Made by a program: the position numbers and the translations under genes. A DNA stretch of 64,000 nucleotides from Methanoculleus marisnigri JR1 (GTDB lineage: Archaea; Halobacteriota; Methanomicrobia; Methanomicrobiales; Methanoculleaceae): assembly GCF_000015825.1 (NCBI RefSeq), contig NC_009051.1, positions 248,001-312,000 of the forward strand, given 5' to 3'. The notes under the pieces are model-generated. The model was not told the DNA's origin and searched no databases. It saw nothing but the letters and a program-made list of their open reading frames with translations. This document shows, in pieces, positions 8,886 to 19,107 of this stretch. How positions within the stretch are numbered: the first letter of the stretch is position 1; every line of letters begins with the position of its first letter.

Positions 8886-10174
8886 ACGGCGAAGACCTGA
8901 TCGAGAGGGTTCTCCGGGAGGGAGAACGCCGGGCGGACGAGGTCGAAGTCTTCTACGCCCGGGGGCTGAGCGTCGGCACCGAGATCAAGAAGGGGATCCT
9001 CGGGAACGCCGAGGAGTCGGAATCCTGGAACATGGCCGTCCGGACGGTCAGGGACGGGCGGATAGGATTCTCGGCCACGAGCGATCCCGACCGGTGGAAG
9101 GAATGCCTGGACGCGGCGCTCGCGAGCGGTCGTCTCGCCACCCCGCAACAGTGGGGCGGGTTCCCGAAACCGGCCGATCTCGCAGGCACCCCCTCCACGG
9201 CCGACGGGGATCTCGTCGTCGCGGTGGAGGATGCGGCGAGGATGGTCGGCGACCTCCTTGCCGGCGCGGCGGAGCACCCGGTGGAGGTTGTGGGCGGGGG
9301 CGCGGATCTTGCCCGGTCGTATCTTGCGGTCGCGAACTCGAGCGGCGTCTTCTACTGCATGGACCGGACGGTGGCGGCGGTCTCCCTCGAGGCAATCCGG
9401 GAGCAGTCCACGGGTTATGAGTTCGACGCCTCCCCGTACCTCGCCGATATCGATGCCCGGTCGGTCGGGGAGCGGGCCGCCTCGCTTGCTGCGCGCTCTC
9501 TATCAGGGCGCAATATCGAGACCGGCCGCTACGACGTCGTTCTCTCCCCGGTTGCGGCGGCAAGCCTCCTCGGCCAGGTTCTTCTCCCGGCCATATCCGG
9601 GCGGAACGTGAAAGCCGGCCGATCGTTCCTTGCGGACAAAGTCGGCGAACAGGTCTTTGACGAGCGGCTCTCCGTCTACGACGACCCGTTTGCTCCCGGT
9701 CTCGGGAGCACGGCCTTCGATGCGGAGGGGACTCCGACCCGCCGTCTGGTCTTCGTGGAGCAGGGGGTGCTTGGTCGGTTCGCCTACGATCTCAAGACCG
9801 GCTACCGCTACGGCGAGGGGAGCACGGGGAGCGCCGTCCGTTCCGGCGCCGAGCCGCCCGGCATCGGGTTCCACAACCTCTTTATCGACGGCCCGCGGGT
9901 GAAGGATCCCGGCGACGAGCGCGCGGTCTGGATCCACGACGTCGTGGGCGCCCATACCGCGAACCCGTTCTCCGGCGATTTCTCGGTGGAGATCTCGAAC
10001 CCCTTCTGGATCGAAGGCGGAGACCTCGTTGAACCCATCCGGACGGCGATGCTCTCCGGGAATGTCTTTGAGATGCTCGCGGGCATCGGGGGGCTCGGAA
10101 ATGACGCAAGGCGCGTCGGACGTCTGACGATTCCATCAATACGGTTAAATAACCAGCAGATCATTGGTAAATAG
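8882..10174 (+). CDS. tldE: TldE/PmbA-family protein
   Basis: This is the partner subunit of TldD, 430 residues long, without the HExxxH metal motif, as expected for TldE. It shares the two-domain layout: an N-terminal sheet region with EVEVFYARGLSVG and a C-terminal barrel with GYRYGEGSTGSAVRSG. Translation is coupled to tldD through ATGA overlap. The small membrane protein gene follows immediately after its stop. Confidence 0.92.
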   Translation: MNGEDLIERVLREGERRADEVEVFYARGLSVGTEIKKGILGNAEESESWNMAVRTVRDGRIGFSATSDPDRWKECLDAALASGRLATPQQWGGFPKPADLAGTPSTADGDLVVAVEDAARMVGDLLAGAAEHPVEVVGGGADLARSYLAVANSSGVFYCMDRTVAAVSLEAIREQSTGYEFDASPYLADIDARSVGERAASLAARSLSGRNIETGRYDVVLSPVAAASLLGQVLLPAISGRNVKAGRSFLADKVGEQVFDERLSVYDDPFAPGLGSTAFDAEGTPTRRLVFVEQGVLGRFAYDLKTGYRYGEGSTGSAVRSGAEPPGIGFHNLFIDGPRVKDPGDERAVWIHDVVGAHTANPFSGDFSVEISNPFWIEGGDLVEPIRTAMLSGNVFEMLAGIGGLGNDARRVGRLTIPSIRLNNQQIIGK

Positions 10175-10438
10175 ATGATGGAAGAGATCCTTGCCATCCT
10201 TCTCGCGGTCGCGATAGCCGCGGCGCTCTACTACCTCATGAAGAAGGCCATGACGCTCGTCATCAACGCCATCGCCGGGCTCATCACGCTCGGGCTCCTG
10301 AATTACTTCGATGTCCTCAGCTGGTTCGGCGCTCCCGACATCCAGATCAACCTGGTGACGGTCCTCATCTGCGCCCTCGCAGGGCTGCCGGGCGCCCTGG
10401 TTCTTGTCCTGCTCCACCTTGTGGGGATTGCGATCTGA
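10175..10438 (+). CDS. BofA-like small membrane protein
   Basis: The 87 residues are almost entirely hydrophobic, with about three membrane segments (near 3-20, 27-44 and 60-85). The pattern KKAMTLVINAIAGLITLGLLNYF matches the pro-sigmaK processing inhibitor (BofA) family, which in archaea has no sporulation role and no established function. It starts directly at the tldE stop (TAG then ATGATG), so it belongs to the lonB-tldD-tldE transcript. That places it with membrane protease genes, where an inhibitor or regulator role would make sense, but this is inference. Confidence 0.8.
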   Translation: MMEEILAILLAVAIAAALYYLMKKAMTLVINAIAGLITLGLLNYFDVLSWFGAPDIQINLVTVLICALAGLPGALVLVLLHLVGIAI

Positions 10439-10738
10439 GAAGGTTTTCGACCGCTTCATGCTTTTTGATGGCCTCCGCCAACTCACGCGAAGGCGCGAAG
10501 TCCAGGCAGGTGTTGATAGTCCTTTTTCGCGTTCTTCGCGTGAGACCCCCCGCCTGAAGGGTGCGACGGGCAAGGCGTTCGTTCTCAAGCGATGGCGGAT
10601 GATGCAGAAGAAGGCAAACCCATAGGGGACGGCGGTGCATGAAGATGAACGGGCCCCGGGCCGCAGAACCGGTTTTTCCAAGGCTGCCGCGATAGGGTTT
10701 TATCCTCTGCCTTCCTCCCTCTCTTCTGGTGATGCCAG
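10439..10738. other. 300-bp gap with an 11-bp inverted repeat
   Basis: I see no convincing gene here; the long minus-strand frame is a shadow with low-complexity composition. It holds a perfect inverted repeat, CTCACGCGAAG at 10482-10492 and CTTCGCGTGAG at 10534-10544, with a 41-base loop. The left arm with its preceding AA (10480-10492) is identical to 13 bases at 36926-36938. A weak TATA-like GGGTTTTATCC lies near 10695 ahead of the zinc ribbon gene. Confidence 0.6.
10482..10544. repeat. inverted repeat, perfect 11-bp arms
   Basis: The arms are CTCACGCGAAG (10482-10492) and CTTCGCGTGAG (10534-10544). They could form a stem in RNA downstream of the BofA-like gene. The arm sequence recurs in the intergenic repeat before the nrdD stop side (36928-36938 and 52648-52658), which suggests a dispersed repeat and not a gene-specific terminator. 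Confidence 0.65.
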
Positions 10739-10894
10739 ATGTGTACAGTCGGTGGACCCGTCGATATCGAGTTCGATGACGATCGGGTGAAGGGCAAGAA
10801 TTACCGCTGCAAAGAGTGCGGCGAGCGGTTCAAGGGCGTTGGAAAGCGGCCGATGTGCCCGAGCTGCCAGTCGGAAGATGTCGAAGAGATCTGA
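10739..10894 (+). CDS. 51-residue zinc-ribbon protein
   Basis: A short frame encodes MCTVGGPVDIEFDD and then a zinc ribbon with C24, C27, C40 and C43 (YRCKECGERF ... PMCPSCQSED). It resembles small archaeal rubredoxin-like or C4 zinc-ribbon proteins of unknown role. Its last 17 bases overlap the start of the next gene. A TATA-like GGGTTTTATCC lies about 40 bases upstream. Function is unknown; nucleic-acid or protein binding is the usual guess for this fold. Confidence 0.75.
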   Translation: MCTVGGPVDIEFDDDRVKGKNYRCKECGERFKGVGKRPMCPSCQSEDVEEI

Positions 10895-11414
10895 AGGCGG
10901 CGCTTCCGGGCCCCCCCCCGCCGGGGCGGGCGCGACAACCGTGCCCCTCGGCGGCGAACCTCTCCTCATCCAGGGAGAACGCTCTTTTCTACTTGTGGCG
11001 AAAGCCGGCTCCCGGTTTACGCTCTGCATCGAGACCCCGGACGACGAGTACTGCCAGGGGGTCGACCCCGACGATCTGGTCGCCGTCTCCATGCCCGAAG
11101 GCGGTCCCATCGAGCAGGCACGCATGATGCTCGAACTTGTCCGGCGCTACCACATACCGCTTGTCGTCCTCCCTAAAAATCATCCGGGCTCAAAGCGGCT
11201 CTCGATGGTCGTCTCGGTCGCCCCGGCGATCCTTTTAGCCTGCGATATCCGGCGCGGAACCCACCCCGAGCAACACCTGCTCTGCTCGTCCGCGGAGTTT
11301 TCCGGGCTCTCGCTTGTCGGGATTCCCGGGGGCGTCACGATTGAAAACCTGCCCCCCGGGGTGGAAATGGTGCATCTGAATGCGGAAAAATCCTCAGCGG
11401 ACAAACAACAATAA
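10878..11414 (+). CDS. conserved protein of unknown function
   Basis: Starting from the ATG at 10878, the product has 178 residues: a low-complexity Gly/Pro/Ala leader (about 1-30) and then an alpha/beta domain with alternating strands such as IPLVVLPKNHPGSKRLSMVVSV cut by short loops. It contains HPGSKRLSM and CDIRRGTHPEQH, which may be functional polar clusters. I do not recognise the family. It overlaps the zinc-ribbon gene by 17 bases, so the pair is probably co-translated. The ATP synthase promoter begins at its stop. Confidence 0.65.
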   Translation: MSKRSEGGASGPPPAGAGATTVPLGGEPLLIQGERSFLLVAKAGSRFTLCIETPDDEYCQGVDPDDLVAVSMPEGGPIEQARMMLELVRRYHIPLVVLPKNHPGSKRLSMVVSVAPAILLACDIRRGTHPEQHLLCSSAEFSGLSLVGIPGGVTIENLPPGVEMVHLNAEKSSADKQQ

Positions 11415-11420
11415 ATATAT
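11411..11420 (+). promoter_or_regulatory. TATA box for the ATP synthase operon
   Basis: ATAAATATAT lies 46 bases before the ahaH ATG, in the short AT-rich gap after the unknown gene. A strong AAGGAGG ribosome binding site follows at 11454-11460. This is the only promoter-like element before the nine ATP synthase genes. Confidence 0.65.
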
Positions 11421-11465
11421 GCCCAATTTCATCAAATATTCATACGCCGTGAGAAGGAGGGTTTG

Positions 11466-11795
11466 ATGAAGACCGATGTCCTGAAAAGCATCAGGGAAAC
11501 TGAAGAAGAGTATCAGGCGATGATCCGTGATGCGCAGGCGGAGAGGAAGAAGAGCCTCTCGGATGCCGAACTGGAGGCTGAGAACCTGGTCATCAAGGCA
11601 CAGAAGGATGCCGAGGATTACAGGAATCAGCGTCTGGCGGAGGCACGAGCCCAGGCGCAGCACAGACACGCGGAGATTGTCAGGGAGGGTGAAGCGCGCG
11701 CAGAGGCGCTGATAGCATCCGGGAACAAGAACCTTGCAGAAGCTGTAGATTTTATTGTCACGCGGTTTAAGGAGCAGCTGCATGTTAAGGCCTGA
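11466..11795 (+). CDS. ahaH: A-type ATP synthase subunit H
   Basis: This is a peripheral stalk subunit that pairs with subunit E. The 109 residues are a single charged coiled coil (EETEEEYQAMIRDAQAERKK and onward), the usual form of this subunit. It is the first gene of the operon. ATG at 11466 is chosen because AAGGAGG lies five bases upstream; a TTG at 11463 is also in frame. Its end overlaps the start of ahaI by 14 bases. Confidence 0.93.
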   Translation: MKTDVLKSIRETEEEYQAMIRDAQAERKKSLSDAELEAENLVIKAQKDAEDYRNQRLAEARAQAQHRHAEIVREGEARAEALIASGNKNLAEAVDFIVTRFKEQLHVKA

Positions 11796-13743
11796 ACGGA
11801 TGCGCCGGTTGCTTATCGCAGCCCCGAAAGGTGAGATCGACGCCATCATCAGAGAACTCTACCGGCACAATGTCTATCACATCGAAGACTTCGTGCCCGA
11901 GAGTTCGCCTGAAGCGCTGTCGATCGGCCACCCGCTTCCGGAGGCGAGCGACGCTGCTTCGGCGCTCATCAAGGTCAGGGCAATCGAGAATGCGTGCGGG
12001 ATAGATCCCGAGAACGTAGAAGTCAAAACGAAGCTCCCCGCATCGAAGGTCAGGGAGATGATCCGGACGGATCTGCCCGTTATCCAGAAGGAAGCGGAAG
12101 ATCTTGTCGGTTCACGCTCGAGGCTGGAGGCGCGGCAGAAGGAGCACGAGCAGCGCGCGAGGGAACTTGAACCGTTTACTGCGGTTCCCCTTGATCTGGA
12201 GTTCTACCGCGGGTATACGCGGTTTACCGTCTTTACCGGGCACATAACCCACGACGTCGGGATCGACGTCCCGAACGAGAAGTACTTCTCCGACAAAGTG
12301 GCCGGCAACATGATCGTCGTCGTGGTGCAGAACGAGCACCGCGAAGAGGTCGAGCGGACTCTCCTCGATGCCGGGTTCCAGGCGATCCCCGTCCCGGAGG
12401 AGACCGGGGCGCCGACCGACCGCCTGACGGCCCACCTGGAAGAGGCCCGGCGGATCGAGGACGAGATCGCCGGGGTCAACGCGAAGATCGCGGGAATCCG
12501 GGAGAGGCACACCGACTTCCTGGTAGCATGCGATGAACTACTCACGGCTGACGTAGAGCGGGCGGAAGCCCCGTTGCGGTTTGCTACCACGGAGGAGACC
12601 TTCATCACCGAAGGCTGGGTGCCCGAGGACCGGGCGGATAACATTCTGGACGCGCTGGATAAAGCGACCAACGGGAGGATCTACATCGAGGAACTGGAGA
12701 TCGAAGAAGACACCAGTGTCCCTGTGGAGTACGAAAACCCGTCGTTCGCTTCGCCGACACAGATGCTCATGGACATCTACGCGCGGCCCCGCTACTCCGA
12801 GATCGACCCGACGCTGATGGTAGCCATCGTGTTTCCCATCTTCTTCGGTATGATCCTCGGTGACGTGGGTTACGGAGCCGTCCTGCTCGCTCTGAGTCTT
12901 GGCTTACGCAAGTTCCTGAAGGGCGAAGGCGGAAGAAACCTGCTCAAGGTGCTCAGTTACGCAAGCATCTCGAGTATCGTCTTCGGCGTGCTCTACAGTG
13001 AATTTCTGGGATTCTCGCTCCCGTGGGAGCCGCTGGTCTTCTCCCGACACCTCAATATCGGAGGGCATGCGGGAGGACACGGCCCGCAGGTAGTCGAACT
13101 GATGGTCATTGCGATCTGGATCGGTATCCTGCACATCACGCTCGGGCGCGTTCTTGGCATACTCAATGCGCGGAGACTTTACCACGGCAGGCACGCGGCA
13201 AAGGCGGTTATCTCACACGCCGGCTGGCTCGGGGTCATGTGGGGCATACTCCTCATCATATGGTCGTTCTTCCCCATCCCGATGATGCCCGACCTGACAG
13301 GTCTTCCCATCGTTGCTATGGGGTTCGGCGTTGCCGCCGTGATCGGTGTCGTCCTGCTGGTGGCGGGAGTCATCGGTATCGCGCAGGAGAACGCGCTCGA
13401 GATCGTCGAACTTCCGACGATCGTCAGCCACGTATTGTCGTACGCCCGTCTTGTGGCGGTGGGCTTGTCCTCGGTCGCAATCGCGATGGTGGTCAACTAC
13501 ATCTCGATCGGGATGATGATAGAGCCCCAACTCGAAGCAATCACACCGGTCGGTGTGATCCTCATCATCGTCGGCATTCTCGTCTTCCTGATGGGGCACG
13601 TGCTGAACACGGCACTTGGCCTCCTCGGCGGCGGTCTGCATTCGATTCGTCTTCATTATGTTGAGTTCTTCACCAAGTTCTACAAAGGTGGAGGCAAGAA
13701 GTACAACCCGTTTGGTATGATATCAAAGTTTACGGAGGAATAA
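11782..13743 (+). CDS. ahaI: A-type ATP synthase subunit I (membrane stator)
   Basis: This is the equivalent of V-ATPase subunit a: it anchors the stator and provides the half-channels for the coupling ion. In the 653-residue form (ATG at 11782 with GGAG seven bases before) the N-terminal half is soluble and partly coiled coil. The C-terminal half, from about residue 345, has around seven membrane helices, beginning at PTLMVAIVFPIFFGMILGDV. The conserved arginine-bearing segment VSHVLSYARLVAVGLSSVAI is present. Confidence 0.96.
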   Translation: MLRPERMRRLLIAAPKGEIDAIIRELYRHNVYHIEDFVPESSPEALSIGHPLPEASDAASALIKVRAIENACGIDPENVEVKTKLPASKVREMIRTDLPVIQKEAEDLVGSRSRLEARQKEHEQRARELEPFTAVPLDLEFYRGYTRFTVFTGHITHDVGIDVPNEKYFSDKVAGNMIVVVVQNEHREEVERTLLDAGFQAIPVPEETGAPTDRLTAHLEEARRIEDEIAGVNAKIAGIRERHTDFLVACDELLTADVERAEAPLRFATTEETFITEGWVPEDRADNILDALDKATNGRIYIEELEIEEDTSVPVEYENPSFASPTQMLMDIYARPRYSEIDPTLMVAIVFPIFFGMILGDVGYGAVLLALSLGLRKFLKGEGGRNLLKVLSYASISSIVFGVLYSEFLGFSLPWEPLVFSRHLNIGGHAGGHGPQVVELMVIAIWIGILHITLGRVLGILNARRLYHGRHAAKAVISHAGWLGVMWGILLIIWSFFPIPMMPDLTGLPIVAMGFGVAAVIGVVLLVAGVIGIAQENALEIVELPTIVSHVLSYARLVAVGLSSVAIAMVVNYISIGMMIEPQLEAITPVGVILIIVGILVFLMGHVLNTALGLLGGGLHSIRLHYVEFFTKFYKGGGKKYNPFGMISKFTEE

Positions 13744-13747
13744 GAAA

Positions 13748-13996
13748 ATGGTAGATGTTGGCACAACTCTTGAAATAGCACAGGCATCGCAGGCAGGAAT
13801 GAGCGCAGTCGGCGCAGGTCTCGCAGTAGGTCTCACCGGCGTCGGCACCGGTCTCGCAGAGATGGGCATCGGTGCGGCGGCCGTCGGAGCAACCGCAGAA
13901 AACAGGGATATGTTTGGTCTCGCACTGCTCTTCACGGTGATTCCGGAAACCATCGTCATCTTTGGTCTTGTGGTTGCACTGCTGCTTCTGTTCTGA
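13748..13996 (+). CDS. ahaK: A-type ATP synthase subunit K (rotor ring)
   Basis: This is the membrane rotor subunit whose ring turns as ions pass. The 82 residues form one hairpin of two helices, with glycine-rich helix 1 (GAGLAVGLTGVGTGLAEMG) and the ion-binding glutamate E67 in helix 2 (IPETIVI). One hairpin with one carboxylate is the standard size for many methanogens, in contrast to the duplicated or tripled versions in some species. It follows ahaI after four bases. Confidence 0.96.
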   Translation: MVDVGTTLEIAQASQAGMSAVGAGLAVGLTGVGTGLAEMGIGAAAVGATAENRDMFGLALLFTVIPETIVIFGLVVALLLLF

Positions 13997-14007
13997 TGGA
14001 GTGAACC

Positions 14008-14586
14008 ATGGGACTCGAAGCAGTTGTCAACGAGATCCGGGAGAAAGGGCGAAAGGAGGTCGAGACGATCCGGGCAGAGACCCGGACCGACGTCGAGGAG
14101 ATCCTGGTGGACGCACAGACTCGCGCCGCCGGGATCAAGGCGTCGGCGCAGGAGGAAGCGGATCGGGCAGTCACCCACATCATCAACCAGGAAGCCTCGG
14201 CGGCGAACCTCGTCGTCAAGCGGCAGGTCCTGAACGCCCAGAAGACGCTCCTCGATCAGGTCTATTCGGCCTCGCTTGCCGCTGTCGGTGATCTGCCCGC
14301 CGAGTTCCAGGAGAAGGCGCTCACAGCCCTGCTGAAGAGAGCGGTAAAGGAGATCAAGAAAGGCGTCGTCCATGCAAACGAGCGGGATTCCCCGGTTGTC
14401 GAAGAGATCCTCTCCCAGTTGAAGATGTTCTCGGGCTACACCATGGGTGCCCCGGTCGACATTCCCGGCGGCATCATCGTCGAGAGCAACGACGGCGAAC
14501 TGCAGATCGACTACAGTTACCGCACGTTCCTGGACGAGATCTGGGAATCCGGTTTGAAGGATGCGTCGGATATTCTGTTTACATGA
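14008..14586 (+). CDS. ahaE: A-type ATP synthase subunit E
   Basis: This is a peripheral stalk subunit that links the catalytic head to the membrane stator. The 192 residues have a long charged helical N-terminal half (NEIREKGRKEVETIRAETRT) and a globular C-terminal domain ending in DYSYRTFLDEIWE, as in the family. The operon position between K and C is standard. Confidence 0.95.
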   Translation: MGLEAVVNEIREKGRKEVETIRAETRTDVEEILVDAQTRAAGIKASAQEEADRAVTHIINQEASAANLVVKRQVLNAQKTLLDQVYSASLAAVGDLPAEFQEKALTALLKRAVKEIKKGVVHANERDSPVVEEILSQLKMFSGYTMGAPVDIPGGIIVESNDGELQIDYSYRTFLDEIWESGLKDASDILFT

Positions 14587-14599
14587 GGAGGGTTCATAA

Positions 14600-15655
14600 A
14601 TGGCAGGAGTAAGTAGCGGATCGGCCCAGTACATTTACGCCTGCACCCGCATGCGGGTGCGTAAATCGCTGCTGATACCACGCGAGGATTATCTCCGCAT
14701 GCTGAATATGAGCCTGCCTGAGATCACCCGGTTCATCGGCGAGACCATCTACCGGTCGGAGATCGATGAACTCGGCACCTCCTTCTCCGGAATCAACCTC
14801 GTGGAGGTGGCCCTGAGCTGGAACCTCGCCAAGGAGTACCAGAGCATCCTGGAACTGGTTCCGGGAGACCTGAAGCACTTTACCGCCAGTTACCTGCGCC
14901 GCTGGGATATCCAGAACGTCGTCACCGTCCTGCGCGGGAAGATGCAGAAGATGCAGCCGGGTAAGATCAAAGAGGTCCTGGTTCCGGCCGGCAGACTCGA
15001 TCGGGTCGCTCTCGACCGCCTTGTCGCGGAAGAGTCGCCGGAGCGGGTCGCCGAGTCGCTCAAGGGCGAGCGGTTCTACCCCGTCATCGAGAGGGAACTC
15101 CCTCGCGCGACGGAGACCGGATCGTTTGCTCACCTGGAGAACGAGCTCTATAAGGGCTACTACGCGCGGCTGATCGCGGACGCGAAAGGAGGCGTCAAGG
15201 GCGGGGATATCTTCCTCAAGTATATCCGGCTCGAGATCGATATCCGGAACATCCAGAACCTCTTCCGGCTGCGGGCCGGACATGTCCGCGAGGATGTCAG
15301 GGAACTGATGATCCCCGGCGGTTCGTTCACGGTGGACGAGTTGCAGCGGCTCTCGGGACTCGAGAGCCAGGACGAGTTCATCGACGCCTTAAAAAGACAG
15401 GTGAAGATGATCCCGCTCTTAAACGCGCTAGAGGAGATCCGGGGCAAGACCGCGCTCCACGAGATCGAGGTTGCGCTGACCCGGGTCCAGCTGGACCAGA
15501 TGGAGCGGATGTCGAAGCGGTACGCGTTTTCGATCCTCCCAATCCTCGTCTACCTGGAGAAGAAGAAGTACGAGGTCGCGAATCTTCGCGCCCTTGCCCG
15601 GGGCAAGGAAGCCGGCCTCCCCGGTGAGCGATTACAGGGCTACCTGGTGATGTAG
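14600..15655 (+). CDS. ahaC: A-type ATP synthase subunit C
   Basis: This is the socket subunit that connects the central stalk to the K ring. The 351 residues are mostly helical with the repeated V-ATPase subunit d/C layout. Segments such as [17 protein letters not shown] and [21 protein letters not shown] match the family. A GGAGGG site precedes the ATG, and the gene ends one base before ahaF. Confidence 0.95.
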
Positions 15656-15656
15656 A

Positions 15657-15959
15657 ATGGAGATCGCAGTTGTCGGTACCGGTGAATTCATCCTCGGTTT
15701 CAGGCTCGCGGGTGTCAGAAAGACCTACGCGGCCGAGACCGACGAGCGGCTGGTCGAGCATATCAACCAGGTGCTGGATGACAGAGACGTCGGCATCCTC
15801 GTGCTGAAGGGCAGCGACATGGAGCGGATTCCCCTGCGGCTTCGCACCACCCTCGAGAACTCCGTCAAGCCGACGGTGATCGCGATCGGTGGAGAAGAGG
15901 GCGGCCTGTCGATGAGAGAGAGAATCAAGAGATCGGTGGGTGTTGATCTGTGGAAGTAA
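15657..15959 (+). CDS. ahaF: A-type ATP synthase subunit F
   Basis: This is a small central stalk subunit. The 100 residues begin [20 protein letters not shown], the conserved N-terminus with the early glycine-rich strand, and finish with a short helix. Its stop overlaps the start of ahaA, which favours fixed-ratio synthesis with the catalytic subunit. Confidence 0.95.
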
Positions 15960-17713
15960 TGGATAAAGGAAAAGAGAACAGGGCTCAGGGAGTCCTGAAA
16001 CGAATTTCAGGGCCGGTCGTCACTGCTGTCGGTCTCGACGCACACATGTACGACGTGGTGAAGGTCGGCAATGAAGAACTGATGGGGGAGGTCATCAAGA
16101 TCCAGGGTGAGAACATCATCATCCAGGTCTACGAAGATACCGCCGGCATCAGACCCGGTGAGTCGGTGGGGAATACCGGTCTCTCGCTCGCAGTCGAACT
16201 CGGGCCCGGTCTGCTGACCAGTATCTACGACGGGATCCAGCGGCCGCTCGAGGTGCTCGTGGACAAGATGGGCAACTTCATCGAGCGCGGCGTCTCGGCT
16301 CCCGGCCTCTCCCACGAGAAGAAGTGGGAGTTCGTGCCCACGGTGAAGAAGGGCGACGAAGTCAAGGCCGGCGACATCCTCGGCACGGTCCAGGAGACGA
16401 ACATCGTCCATAAGGTCATGGTTCCGCCCAAAGCGAAGGGCGGCAAGATCAAGAAGATCTCGGGCGGCAGTTTCACGGTCGACGAGACCGTCTGCGTCCT
16501 CGAGGACGGCACCGAGATCGCGATGCTCCAGCGCTGGCCGGTTCGTGTGCCCCGCCCCGTGACGCAGAAACTGAACCCAGACATCCCGCTGATCACCGGT
16601 CAGCGGATCTTGGACGGTCTCTTCCCCATCGCGAAGGGCGGAACGGCAGCCATCCCCGGCCCGTTCGGCAGCGGCAAGACGGTCACCCAGCAGCAGCTTG
16701 CGAAGTGGTCGGACGCCGAGATCGTCGTCTACATCGGCTGCGGCGAGCGCGGCAACGAGATGACCGAGGTTCTGACCGAGTTCCCGGAACTCGAGGACCC
16801 GAAGACCGGCAAGCCGCTGATGGAGCGGACGGTGCTGATCGCGAACACCTCGAACATGCCTGTTGCAGCCCGTGAAGCGTCCGTGTATACGGGGATCACG
16901 ATCGCCGAGTACTTCCGTGACATGGGTTACGACGTCTCGCTGATGGCCGACTCCACCTCGCGGTGGGCCGAAGCCATGCGTGAGATCTCGAGCCGTCTCG
17001 AGGAGATGCCCGGTGAGGAAGGCTACCCCGCGTACCTTGCGGCACGCCTCTCGGAGTTCTACGAGCGCGCGGGCCGTGTCATCTCCCTGAACGGAGAGGG
17101 CGGTTCCGTCTCCGTCATCGGCGCGGTCTCGCCGCCGGGCGGCGACTTCTCCGAGCCGGTCACCCAGAACACCCTGCGTATCGTCAAGGTCTTCTGGGCA
17201 CTGGACGCGAAACTCTCGCAGCGCCGGCATTTCCCGGCGATCAACTGGCTGAACTCCTACTCGCTCTACCTCGACGCGCTCAACGAGTGGTACGACAAAG
17301 AGGTCTCGCCCGAGTGGAACCCGCTTCGGGCGTGGGCGATGGGCGTCCTCCAGAAAGAGGCCGAACTCCAGGAGATCGTTCAGCTGGTCGGTTCCGACGC
17401 CCTGCCCGACGAGGAGCAGGTCACCATCGAGGTGGCCAGGATGATCCGCGAGATCTTCCTGCAGCAGAACGCCTACGATGCGGTGGACACGTTCTGCCCG
17501 ATGTCCAAGCAGTACGACATGATGAAGGCGATCAAGCACTACGCTGACCTCGCGCGTACCGCCCAGACAGGTGGGGCGACCCCGCAACAGGTCATCGGCA
17601 TCAGGAGCAAGAACGAGCTTCCGCAGATCAAGTTCATCAGGGACTACGAGCCCGAGCTTGCAAAGATCATGAAAGATATGGAAGCTGAATTTGACGCGAT
17701 GAGGGCGGTGTGA
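15950..17713 (+). CDS. ahaA: A-type ATP synthase catalytic subunit A
   Basis: This is the catalytic nucleotide-binding subunit of the A1 head. The 587 residues contain the P-loop GPFGSGKT near 237-244 and the family-specific non-homologous insert around 120-200 ([16 protein letters not shown]). The start is GTG at 15950 with a GGTGGG site upstream; an in-frame ATG at 15959 that overlaps the ahaF stop as TAATG is the alternative. The first few residues are therefore uncertain. Confidence 0.96.
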
Positions 17714-17715
17714 CC

Positions 17716-19101
17716 ATGAAGGAGTACAGAACGGTTGCACAGATTGCAGGTCCCCTGGTCTTCGTCGAGAAGACGGAGCCGGTGGGCTACAGCGAACTCG
17801 TCAACATCGTGACCGCCGACGGCACGGTCAAGCGCGGCCAGGTGCTGGATACGAGCGACGAGATCGTGGTCGTCCAGGTCTTCGAGACCACCGCCGGTAT
17901 CGGCAGGGACTCGGGCATCCGGTTCACCGGCGAGACGATCAAGATGCCGGTGGGCAAGGATATGCTCGGCCGCATCCTCTCCGGCGGCGGCAAGCCGATC
18001 GACGGCGGCCCGGATATCGTGCCCGAAAAGAGGCTCGAGATCACCGGTGCGGCCATCAACCCCTACGCCCGCTCCTCGCCTGAAGATTTCATCCAGACGG
18101 GTATCTCGACGATCGACGGGACGAACACCCTCGTCCGCGGTCAGAAACTCCCGATCTTCTCGGCATCGGGTCTGCCCCACAACGATGTGGCGCTCCAGAT
18201 CGCCCGCCAGGCAAAGGTGCCCGGTTCGACCGAAGAGTTCGCCGTGGTCTTCGCGGCGATGGGTATCACCCGGGAAGAGGCCAACTACTTCATGGCCGAC
18301 TTCGAGAAGACGGGTGCTCTCGAGCGTTCGGTCGTGTTCCTGAACCTTGCCGACGACCCGGCCGTCGAGCGGACGATCACGCCGCGTCTCGCGCTCACGA
18401 CCGCCGAGTACCTGGCGTTCGACCTCGGCTACCACGTGCTGGTCATCCTGACGGATATGACCAACTACTGCGAGGCGCTCCGTCAGATCGGCGCGGCCCG
18501 TGAGGAAGTGCCCGGCCGGCGCGGTTACCCCGGCTACATGTATACCGACCTTGCGAGCATCTACGAGCGTGCGGGTATCATCAAGGGCGTCAAGGGCTCG
18601 GTGACCCAGATCCCGATCCTGACGATGCCGGGCGACGATATCACTCACCCGATCCCGGACCTGACCGGCTACATCACCGAAGGCCAGATCGTGGTCAACC
18701 GTGAGCTGCACCGGAAGGGTATCTACCCGCCGATCAACGTGCTGCCCTCGCTGTCGCGTCTGATGAACCTCGGTATCGGTGAAGGCCACACCCGCGAAGA
18801 CCATAAGAAGGTCTCCGACCAGCTCTATGCGGCATACGCGGAGGGTAACGACCTCCGGGGTCTCGTGGCCATCGTCGGCAAGGACGCGCTCTCGGAGCGC
18901 GACCGGATGTTCCTTGAGTTCGCCGACCTCTTCGAGGACCGGTTCGTCAGGCAGGGCCTGTATGAAGACCGGTCGATCGAGGAGACGCTCGACCTCGGCT
19001 GGGAACTCCTCTCGACGCTGCCCGAAGAGCAGCTCGTCCGTATCGACCGCGAACTGATCCAGAAATACCACCCGAAGTACCGGAAGAAGGCACAGGGGTA
19101 A
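17716..19101 (+). CDS. ahaB: A-type ATP synthase regulatory subunit B
   Basis: This is the non-catalytic head subunit. The 461 residues lack a full P-loop, as expected: the position has [10 protein letters not shown] in place of GxxxxGKT. Conserved stretches include [20 protein letters not shown] and [23 protein letters not shown] at 17716 lies two bases after the ahaA stop; a GTG at 17710 overlapping that stop is an alternative that adds two residues. Confidence 0.96.
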   Translation: MKEYRTVAQIAGPLVFVEKTEPVGYSELVNIVTADGTVKRGQVLDTSDEIVVVQVFETTAGIGRDSGIRFTGETIKMPVGKDMLGRILSGGGKPIDGGPDIVPEKRLEITGAAINPYARSSPEDFIQTGISTIDGTNTLVRGQKLPIFSASGLPHNDVALQIARQAKVPGSTEEFAVVFAAMGITREEANYFMADFEKTGALERSVVFLNLADDPAVERTITPRLALTTAEYLAFDLGYHVLVILTDMTNYCEALRQIGAAREEVPGRRGYPGYMYTDLASIYERAGIIKGVKGSVTQIPILTMPGDDITHPIPDLTGYITEGQIVVNRELHRKGIYPPINVLPSLSRLMNLGIGEGHTREDHKKVSDQLYAAYAEGNDLRGLVAIVGKDALSERDRMFLEFADLFEDRFVRQGLYEDRSIEETLDLGWELLSTLPEEQLVRIDRELIQKYHPKYRKKAQG

Positions 19102-19107
19102 ACGTCC

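Noticed and set aside
16007..17740. 577-residue minus-strand open frame opposite ahaA
   Set aside because: It is antisense to a conserved catalytic subunit and has the Asp/His/Leu/Arg-rich composition of a shadow frame.
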